From contig NZ_JAAMFB010000033.1 of the NCBI RefSeq assembly GCF_013322225.1, positions 1-39,282 of the forward strand: a stretch of 39,282 nt of DNA, read 5' to 3'. This stretch comes from Agrobacterium larrymoorei. GTDB lineage: Bacteria; Pseudomonadota; Alphaproteobacteria; Rhizobiales; Rhizobiaceae. Both the position numbers and the translations under genes were made by a program. The notes below the pieces were generated by a model, which was given only the letters and a program-made list of their open reading frames with translations, searched no databases and was not told the origin of the DNA. Shown here piece after piece: positions 33,634-39,282 of the stretch (within the stretch, counting starts at the first letter, position 1; each line of letters opens with the position of its first letter).

Positions 33634-34929
33634 TCAAGCCTGCACCGAAGCCCCCAGCAGTGCAAGTCCCATCAGCAACACGAAGAGCGCGCCGATGATT
33701 TCGATGCCGTGGGTGACGCGGGAGGCTTTCGTGCTGCCGGAGCCTGCCAGACGCACGGCGATGTCCTTTGCCTTGACGGCGAGGACGGCCAGCACCGAAA
33801 CGGTGATTGCCGTGCCAATGGACATGGCAAGAACGGATAGCACGCCGCCCAGCAGAAGGCCGTTCAGCAGTGCAAAGCTCATGACGATGATCGCGCCGGA
33901 GCAGGGGCGCAGGCCGACCGCGACGATGGCGGACCAAGCTTCCGCAAGGTTGAACTTGCGCGACTGGAACAGCGACGGGTCCGGCGCATGCGCTTTACCG
34001 CAGGCATCGCAAAGATCGCCGCTGCCGCTCTGCGCGTGATCGGCAAAGACCGGCTGGCCCTGAAAACGCAGGCCCGTGCCCATGCCTTTGTTCATGGCTG
34101 AACGGCGGGCGGTCTCATTCTCTCCACCACTGCTGGAGCCGAAGGATGAAGTGCTACGCGCATTGAACATGATGGCAGTGCTGGATGCAGCCGTGCCCGC
34201 CGATGCACCGGAGGCGGCAAAGGCCGATGCGGTGGCGGGCTGTGCCGGTCGTTGCCGCACAAGGCTCCATATCTTGCGAAAGAGAAGCCATGCGCCGAAC
34301 AGCGCAACCATGGCAAAGCTTGCGATCTCCATCGCCTGCGTCGCCCTGGTCATGGTGATGGACGTGCCGCGAAGCAACAGGTAGGCCGCACCGACAAGAC
34401 CGATCGCAACGGCACCCTGAAGGAGCGCTGATACCAATGAGATGAGAATGCCGCGCTTGAGCTGTGTCTCATTGGCGATCATATAGGACGAAATGACCGC
34501 CTTGCCGTGACCGGGGCCCGCCGCGTGAAAGACGCCATAGGCAAAGGACAGGGCGATCAACGAGGTCAGCGCCCACGGGTCTTGCCGCATGGCACGCAAC
34601 GCTGCGGTCAGCGCCCGGTAGAAGGATTGCTGGTGGACATTGATCCACTGGAACAGCGGCCCAAGCGGCCCGCCCACGGATATGGAGGGTTCGGCAGAGC
34701 CTATGCCGAGGGGGGATTGGGCGTGGGCTGTGGTGAGCGTGGCGAGAAGGAGGGTGATGGTGATCAGTGTGGCGGCAAGCGCCCTTACCCCCTCATTCCG
34801 CTGCTGGTCACAGGAATCCAGCCAGCCCAAGTCCTTGGGCTGAAAAGAGCTCTTCCGCCGCGCAGACGCGCGTCGACTGTATTCCTGTGATAGGCACAGG
34901 AATGAGGGGAGTGGGAAACCCCTCAGCAT
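33634..34929 (-). CDS. NicO/RcnA-type nickel/cobalt transporter with an in-frame repeat
   Basis: This 431-residue polytopic protein has the NicO family motifs FHAAGPGHGKAVISSY in the first half and GLRPCSGAIIVMSFALLNG in the second, separated by a Ser/Ala-rich cytosolic or periplasmic linker containing several His. Members export nickel or cobalt. The start chosen is the ATG overlapping the DUF1007 stop, with GGAG six bases upstream. Residues 8-47 of that frame are encoded by a 117-base palindromic element, after which comes the signal sequence ALAATLITITLLLATL ending TTAHAQ. No ATG or GTG lies between element and signal, so read-through is likely. A TTG inside the element is the only alternative. 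Confidence 0.85.
   Translation of the reverse strand: MLRGFPLPSFLCLSQEYSRRASARRKSSFQPKDLGWLDSCDQQRNEGVRALAATLITITLLLATLTTAHAQSPLGIGSAEPSISVGGPLGPLFQWINVHQQSFYRALTAALRAMRQDPWALTSLIALSFAYGVFHAAGPGHGKAVISSYMIANETQLKRGILISLVSALLQGAVAIGLVGAAYLLLRGTSITMTRATQAMEIASFAMVALFGAWLLFRKIWSLVRQRPAQPATASAFAASGASAGTAASSTAIMFNARSTSSFGSSSGGENETARRSAMNKGMGTGLRFQGQPVFADHAQSGSGDLCDACGKAHAPDPSLFQSRKFNLAEAWSAIVAVGLRPCSGAIIVMSFALLNGLLLGGVLSVLAMSIGTAITVSVLAVLAVKAKDIAVRLAGSGSTKASRVTHGIEIIGALFVLLMGLALLGASVQA
34791..34907. repeat. 117-base palindromic element inside the NicO gene
   Basis: The ends are CCTCATTCC and GGAATGAGG (perfect 9-base inverted repeats). Next inside are TCACAGGAAT (34808-34817) and ATTCCTGTGA (34881-34890). 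The core contains the hairpin AGCCCAAG-TC-CTTGGGCT (34823-34840), plus AGAGCTCT and GACGCGCGTC palindromes. The length is divisible by three and the frame has no stop on the NicO strand. Confidence 0.85.
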
Positions 34930-35564
34930 GTCAGCTCCATCCGCGTCGCAAACATCTTCGTCATGTCCGTGCCGGTCGGATCGTTGAAGAAGGCGTCGGT
35001 CAGGCTGCTTTGGTTCTGGGAAAGCACCTCGTCCGGGTCGGGACGGACGACCTTGTGCTTGCAGGCTGAAAGATGTGGACCCTTGATGACGATATCGCTG
35101 TCGTTGGCAAAATCGATGGCCGTATACATGGTCGGGTCCCATGCGCCGAAGGTGAGCGTGCCCTTGGCGGAAAGGGGCTTTTGCGGCTTCACCGAAAAGA
35201 ACATCAGGATCTGGCCATCCTTGTAATCAACGTGAATGGCATCCGGCTTGCCGAAATCCACCGGCTTTCCGTTTTGGGTGATGGATGTGTAATAGTTGAA
35301 TTCCGCAAGCGATTCATGGACGGTATTGCCGATGTCGGCCAACTCGTCCTTCTCCAGCTTGGCATCGCTGTTCTTGTCGTAATCCATCACCACGCTTGCT
35401 GAGAACATTTCGTCGAAGCGCCAGATGTTGCGCACCTCCTGCACATTGCCATCCGCCCCCTCGATGATTTCCATCCGGGCTTCGGCGAAGATATGCGGAT
35501 GGGCGAGCGCGGCGACGGGCATCAGACAAGCAGACGCGGCCAGTGGCAGGAGCAGTTTTTTCAT
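34923..35564 (-). CDS. DUF1007 periplasmic protein partnered with NicO
   Basis: This 213-residue DUF1007 protein has a signal peptide (MKKLLLPLAASACLMPVAALA) followed by HPHIFAEARMEI, the family hallmark with two His at the mature N-terminus, a likely metal site. Later segments are WRFDEMFSASVVMDYDKNSD and KPLSAKGTLTFGAWDPTMY. It is thought to act in the periplasm with NicO-type transporters, and the two genes occur together widely. Its stop overlaps the NicO ATG by seven bases, implying coupling. No metal-responsive operator is evident in 35565-35669. Confidence 0.9.
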   Translation of the reverse strand: MKKLLLPLAASACLMPVAALAHPHIFAEARMEIIEGADGNVQEVRNIWRFDEMFSASVVMDYDKNSDAKLEKDELADIGNTVHESLAEFNYYTSITQNGKPVDFGKPDAIHVDYKDGQILMFFSVKPQKPLSAKGTLTFGAWDPTMYTAIDFANDSDIVIKGPHLSACKHKVVRPDPDEVLSQNQSSLTDAFFNDPTGTDMTKMFATRMELTC

Positions 35565-35669
35565 GGGCGCGGTCTGTCCTTCGCGGCGATCTCTTGGGAT
35601 CTCAATCTGGGAGGCGAATCTGCGGTTACTCTATAACAAATTGGGACTGAATTTCGACGGCGAGATCAA

Positions 35670-36563
35670 TCAACCGTTCTTGCGGAACCAGTTGGACAGA
35701 TAATCCACGAAGCTGCGCACCTTTGCGGGCAGGTAGCGCCGGTGCGGATAGACCGCGTAGATGCCGCGATCCCGCGAGATGAATTCATCGAACAGCGTCA
35801 CCAGCTCGCCGGACTGGATGTGCGGCTTGGCGATGAAATCCGGCACGATGGCCACGCCAAGCCCGGAGCGGGCGGCGCGAAGGGTCGCCTGCGGGCTGTT
35901 GACTTCGATGGGGCCGCTGGTAGCCACCGAATTGGTGCCGCCGGTCGGTTCGAAATAGCGGATATGGTTCTGGAAACGCGAATTGGTGTCGATGATGCAG
36001 GGCACCTTGCCGAGATCCTGCGGAGAATTGAGCGGGCCGTAGCGATCCACGAAATCCGGTGTTGCCACCGCATGGACGCGGAAATCGGAAAGCTTGCGGG
36101 CAATCAGGCCGGAATCTTCAAGCTTGGTGATTCGAATGGCGAGGTCGAAACCCTCTTCGATCAGGTCCACGAACCGGTCTTCTGCGACGATTTCCAGCGA
36201 AAGCTCCGGGTTCTCCTTGGCGAAATCGATCAGGCTCTGGCCGATTTCCGCATCGATGAAGGTGCGTGGCACGGAAAGCCGCAGCTTGCCTTTCAGGTCT
36301 GAATTCTTCTCGCGCACGAGGTCTGCAAGGTTGTCGATCTCTTTCAGAATATCGGAGGCGGTGCGGTAATAGGTATGGCCTGCCTCGGTCAGAGAAAACT
36401 GCCGTGTGGTGCGGTTGAGGAGCAGCGCGCCGAGATCGTCTTCCAGTTCGCGAACATATTTGGACAGCAGCGCCTTGGAGCGTCCCGTCTTGCGCGCGGC
36501 GGCGGAAAAACCCTCCGCTTCGACAACATCGATAAAGGCGCGAATGCGGGTCAGCGTGTCCAT
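35670..36563 (-). CDS. LysR-family transcriptional regulator
   Basis: This 297-residue LysR-type protein has an N-terminal winged helix-turn-helix (FIDVVEAEGFSAAARKTGRS, about 11-30, then KALLSKYVRELEDDLGALLL) and a periplasmic-binding-like effector domain. It belongs to the subgroup with FIDAEIGQSLIDFAKENPEL and a C-terminal RSFVDYLSNWFRKNG. Targets are unknown. It is divergent from the decarboxylase gene, although 540 bases separate them. A TTGAAC/GTTCAA inverted repeat with 14-base spacing (36590-36615), just upstream of its start, could be an autoregulatory site. Confidence 0.92.
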   Translation of the reverse strand: MDTLTRIRAFIDVVEAEGFSAAARKTGRSKALLSKYVRELEDDLGALLLNRTTRQFSLTEAGHTYYRTASDILKEIDNLADLVREKNSDLKGKLRLSVPRTFIDAEIGQSLIDFAKENPELSLEIVAEDRFVDLIEEGFDLAIRITKLEDSGLIARKLSDFRVHAVATPDFVDRYGPLNSPQDLGKVPCIIDTNSRFQNHIRYFEPTGGTNSVATSGPIEVNSPQATLRAARSGLGVAIVPDFIAKPHIQSGELVTLFDEFISRDRGIYAVYPHRRYLPAKVRSFVDYLSNWFRKNG

Positions 36564-36589
36564 CAGAATCTCCTGTTCGTTCCATATTA

Positions 36590-36619
36590 TTGAACGGCTG
36601 AAGCGGCTTGTTCAACAAG
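36590..36619. promoter_or_regulatory. Possible LysR binding region
   Basis: TTGAAC (36590-36595) and GTTCAA (36610-36615) are inverted with 14 bases between. The second half-site is part of the palindrome CTTGTTCAACAAG (36607-36619). The position, 27-56 bases upstream of the LysR start, fits autoregulation. Confidence 0.4.
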
Positions 36620-36639
36620 GGATTTCGCTGCCGAAAAAA

Positions 36640-37105
36640 TCCGCGAGATGGTGAAAAATTCCTCTTGATTATGACGGCGAATATTCTTATCTCCCGTTCT
36701 GCCCAAAGTCGCACGTGCCCATGTGTGTCCGCCGACCCTCGATGTGGTGAGGAAATCGGTAAGGTACCTGGAATTAACCCCTCCAGTCGCTAATCCGGCC
36801 AACCGGAAAATGCGAGGACATACGAAGCAACGACGGTGCGGGCCTTTCTGGTTCTCTGCCGGCTTTCCATCAGCCGGGGTACTGAAGAGGCACACCATCA
36901 TTGCCGTAAGTGCGGTTGGGTATATTCCCTCCAATCCCATGGCAGACAAAGCCGAATAATGCTCCTGGCAGGGCGTTGTTCACATTCATGCCTTGAGCAT
37001 GTGCGAATGAATCTGCGCCTCCACCGGCTGATTCGTATTTGCATATCTCGAGCGTTCTTTGTCCTTCGGATTTTCCGAAGCAGGATCAGGTTAGGGAAAA
37101 CAACG
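36640..37105 (+). promoter_or_regulatory. Structured leader of the ornithine/lysine decarboxylase gene
   Basis: This long gene-free stretch probably holds a transcribed leader. Hairpins seen are TCCGG-CCAA-CCGGA (36794-36807), CCGGCT with AGCCGG (36859-36877), CATGC-CTTGA-GCATG (36987-37001) and CTTCGGA-TTT-TCCGAAG (37064-37080). The last lies just before the binding site AGGG of the decarboxylase. Alphaproteobacterial ornithine decarboxylase genes are known to carry the speF leader motif; assignment here is by context, not by a covariance match. From 37007 an ATG opens an arginine-rich frame of 33 codons joined in frame to the gene. Confidence 0.5.
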
Positions 37106-38239
37106 ATGACGACTGCTCGCATCCTCGACTTCATCAACACGCGCCGTCCCGAAGGTCCCTGCCTCGTGGTCGATCTCGACGTCGTACGCGACAATTTCCA
37201 CGCTTTCCGGCATGCCTTGCCGAATAGCGCGATCTATTACGCCGTCAAGGCAAACCCTGAGCCGCAGATCCTTTCGCTGCTTGCCTCGCTCGGCTCCAAC
37301 TTCGATTGCGCCTCCGTGGCTGAAATCCAGATGGCGCTCGATGCAGGTGCAACGTCCGACCGTATCTCCTACGGCAACACCATCAAGAAGGAACGCGATG
37401 TTGCCCGCGCCCACGCGCTTGGTATCGATCTCTTCGCCGTGGACAGCCATGAGGAAGTCGAGAAGGTCGCCCGTGCAGCCCCCGGCGCCCGCGTATTCTG
37501 CCGCGTTCTGACCGATGGTGAAGGCGCCGAATGGCCGCTTTCCCGCAAGTTCGGCTGCGTGCCGCAGATGGCTGTCGACGTTCTGGTCTATGCTCACCAG
37601 CTGGGTCTGGAATCCTACGGCGTTTCCTTCCACGTCGGTTCGCAGATGATGAACCTCGACGCATGGGATGCAGCCGTGGGCGATGCCAAGCGCGTGTTCG
37701 CGTCTCTCGCCAAGCAGGGCATCCACCTGCAGATGGTCAACATGGGCGGTGGTTTCCCGACCAAGTATCTTCGCGACGTTCCTGCCGCTGAAGAATATGG
37801 TCAGGCTATCGACAATGCGCTGCGCAAGCACTTCGGCAACCAGATTCCGAAGACCATCATCGAGCCGGGCCGCGGCATGGTTGGCAATGCGGGCGTCATC
37901 AAGGCGGAAGTCGTTCTCGTCTCCCGCAAGTCCGACAATGACAACCATCGCTGGGTGTTCCTCGACATCGGCAAGTTCGGCGGTCTGGCCGAAACCATGG
38001 ACGAAGCCATTCGTTACCCGATCCGCACCGTGCGCGATCAGGATGCGATGGAGCCCTGCGTTCTGGCCGGTCCGACCTGCGACAGCGCCGATGTGCTCTA
38101 TGAGAAGAACATGTACCCGCTGCCGGTCTCGCTGACCATCGGCGACGAAGTTCTGATTGAAGGAACGGGTGCCTATACGACCACCTATTCCGCGGTCGCG
38201 TTCAACGGCTTCGAGCCGCTGAAGGCTTACGTGATCTGA
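37106..38239 (+). CDS. Ornithine/lysine decarboxylase (fold type III PLP)
   Basis: This 377-residue alanine-racemase-fold decarboxylase of the eukaryotic ODC type is predicted to convert ornithine (and possibly lysine) to putrescine (or cadaverine) for polyamine synthesis. Lys48 in AIYYAVKANP forms the PLP Schiff base. PLP contacts are His176 in SFHVGSQ, GGGFP (214-218) and EPGRG (253-257). The catalytic Cys325 is in GPTCDSAD. I chose the ATG preceded by AGGG at nine bases, giving MTTARILDF; the frame is open much further upstream through the leader. A terminator follows. Confidence 0.94.
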   Translation: MTTARILDFINTRRPEGPCLVVDLDVVRDNFHAFRHALPNSAIYYAVKANPEPQILSLLASLGSNFDCASVAEIQMALDAGATSDRISYGNTIKKERDVARAHALGIDLFAVDSHEEVEKVARAAPGARVFCRVLTDGEGAEWPLSRKFGCVPQMAVDVLVYAHQLGLESYGVSFHVGSQMMNLDAWDAAVGDAKRVFASLAKQGIHLQMVNMGGGFPTKYLRDVPAAEEYGQAIDNALRKHFGNQIPKTIIEPGRGMVGNAGVIKAEVVLVSRKSDNDNHRWVFLDIGKFGGLAETMDEAIRYPIRTVRDQDAMEPCVLAGPTCDSADVLYEKNMYPLPVSLTIGDEVLIEGTGAYTTTYSAVAFNGFEPLKAYVI

Positions 38240-38260
38240 GCCAAACGATCTGAGCGAGTG

Positions 38261-38290
38261 AACCGCCTGTCTGGGGGCAGGCGGGTTTCT
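38261..38290 (+). terminator. Probable terminator of the decarboxylase gene
   Basis: CCGCCTG (38263-38269) pairs with CAGGCGG (38278-38284), extended by AA/TT with one bulged G, then GTTTCT follows. The T-run is short. The hairpin is 24 bases past the stop. Confidence 0.65.
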
Positions 38291-38455
38291 CCCGGATCTT
38301 CCCGTTCCGGCCCAGCCAGCGTTGCTTTCGGCGCAAACCCTGCTTGCCGCCCCTCTGTCCAGCCGAGGGAAAGTGTGCGTGAGCAGGCCGGAACGGTCTC
38401 ATCTTTTTGTTTTAGGGTGCCGCTTACGTGGGCGGCTTGGTGACGGGAGGCCGGG

Positions 38456-39022
38456 ATGGCCGCTGTTCTCAACTCTGTACGTGCATTCTTCACGCCGCAG
38501 ACATTCCATATCGATGCTGAAAATGCAGGCGATGTCGTCGCGCGTGAAAATCTTCTGGACCGCGCCATGGGCCCAGGCCGCCGCCGCAAGTCTTCCGAAA
38601 AGCTGCGCGCTGGCCGCGTTCCGGCTGAAGGTCTGGCACTGGTTGCACGCGACGAGGACGGTCATGTCATCGGCACCGTGCGGCTGTGGAACGTCGAGGC
38701 AGGCGTGTCCCGCGAGGGTCGCCCGGTCGCAGCCCTGCTGCTGGGACCTCTCGCCATCGACCCTGCTCACGAAGGCAAGGGCATCGGCTCTGCCCTCATG
38801 CGCGCGGCAATCGCTGAGGCTGCCAAGCGCGACCATGGCGCTATCCTGCTCGTCGGCGATGCGCCCTACTACGAACGCTTCGGCTTCTTTGCGACCAAGG
38901 CGCAGCACCTCGTCATGCCCGGCCCGTTTGAGCGTGGCCGCTTTCTGGCGCTGGAGTTGAAGACCGGTTGGCTGGATGGTGCTGCCGGTATGCTGGTGGC
39001 GAGCGGGCGGCGGTTTTCTTGA
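38456..39022 (+). CDS. GNAT acetyltransferase, YhbS-like
   Basis: This 188-residue acetyltransferase has the acetyl-CoA motif A in PLAIDPAHEGKGIGSALM (Gln/Arg-X-X-Gly-X-Gly/Ala form EGKGIG), and the later GDAPYYERFGF segment typical of the YhbS-type N-acetyltransferases. The N-terminal half begins with a polar strand and includes RRRKSSEKLR. Its substrate is unknown. GGGAGG lies seven bases before the ATG. It follows the decarboxylase gene by 216 bases with a terminator between, so a role in polyamine acetylation would be speculation. Confidence 0.9.
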   Translation: MAAVLNSVRAFFTPQTFHIDAENAGDVVARENLLDRAMGPGRRRKSSEKLRAGRVPAEGLALVARDEDGHVIGTVRLWNVEAGVSREGRPVAALLLGPLAIDPAHEGKGIGSALMRAAIAEAAKRDHGAILLVGDAPYYERFGFFATKAQHLVMPGPFERGRFLALELKTGWLDGAAGMLVASGRRFS

Positions 39023-39040
39023 GGTTGTGGGAGAGGGGTT

Positions 39041-39112
39041 AACCCCTCACCAAGAAAATCTAGGACTTCGCTTTGCGAAGGTCTGAGATTTTCTATCCTC
39101 TCCCACAGGGGG
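39041..39112. repeat. Hairpin repeat family A, copy 3
   Basis: Outer stem AGAAAATCT (39053-39061) with AGATTTTCT (39086-39094). Apical stem CTTCGC/GCGAAG (39066-39080) with a TTT loop. Flanks match copies 1 and 2. It begins 18 bases after the GNAT stop. I see no gene in the remaining 39113-39282. Confidence 0.85.
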
Positions 39113-39282
39113 ACCGTTGCATAACCACGTGAGCCACACAGCCACCTGACATGCATGCGCCTTACCCCGCCGCCCTTTCTCTTGAGGGGCGGTTCTTGGT
39201 TCATGTCGGCTGGTTGATGGGTGATGTGGCTGACTGCGGACACAGTTCTCCCCTCGGCTCACGTGCTCAGCGTCACCCAGCG

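Noticed and set aside
34930..35142. N-terminal extension of the NicO frame into the DUF1007 gene
   Set aside because: The frame is open there, but this is the alternative frame of the DUF1007 gene and has no protein-like composition.
36836..37105. Decarboxylase start at the far upstream end of the open frame
   Set aside because: The upstream part encodes a Cys/His/Arg-rich stretch without family similarity and covers the leader hairpins. The ATG at 37106 gives the normal protein.
38456..39022. GNAT gene as a polyamine acetyltransferase partner of the decarboxylase
   Set aside because: The genes are separated by 216 bases and a terminator, and the GNAT lacks spermidine acetyltransferase-specific motifs that I know.
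1..39282. CRISPR array, insertion sequence, prophage or tRNA genes
   Set aside because: I saw no regularly spaced direct repeats, transposase, integrase, phage structural gene or tRNA-like cloverleaf. The repeats present are dispersed palindromes.

Overview
The window reads as ordinary chromosome of a Rhizobiaceae bacterium, most likely Agrobacterium. The basis is roughly 60% G+C coding sequence, a SitABCD metal transporter behind Mur-type operators, an ODC-type decarboxylase with a long leader, and mosaic palindromic intergenic repeats of the rhizobial kind. I see no phage, insertion sequence, CRISPR array, rRNA or tRNA gene. Species assignment is inference.

Layout. 1-4120: a repeat copy, a 57-residue DUF1328 membrane protein, and the four-gene sitABCD operon (minus strand) behind two palindromic operators. 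4362-9069: an unrecognised membrane-anchored protein, then an EmrB/EmrA multidrug efflux pair divergent from its TetR-family regulator, with twin operators over face-to-face promoters. 9220-12352: a TerC-family membrane protein, a small unknown protein and an SLC13-type permease with RCK_C domains. 12535-15779: gltX and lysS separated by a RIME-like repeat. 15922-19763: a LacI-family regulator with xylB and xylA. 20234-21634: an orphan TadG-like von Willebrand factor protein with a long AT-rich upstream region. 22405-25844: a nitroreductase behind a hairpin-rich leader, then the metNIQ methionine importer. 26060-29099: a CHASE4-GGDEF-EAL cyclic-di-GMP protein and a DUF533 protein on either side of a RIME-like repeat. 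29392-33630: eda, a CYTH/CHAD pair, trhO, and a GNAT gene coupled to a small membrane protein. 33634-36563: a NicO-type metal exporter coupled to DUF1007, and a LysR regulator. 37106-39022: an ornithine/lysine decarboxylase with a 540-base leader, and a second GNAT gene. The window ends in another repeat copy.

Metal handling appears twice (SitABCD import; DUF1007-NicO, probably Ni/Co export). Most other genes are housekeeping or metabolic. I found no convincing new multigene system. The most interesting material is in repeats and leaders. A 117-base palindromic element lies in frame inside the signal-peptide region of the NicO gene. A hairpin repeat family shows two compensated base-pair changes among its three copies. 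The decarboxylase leader contains an arginine-rich upstream frame, and the nitroreductase leader holds two long perfect or near-perfect inverted repeats.
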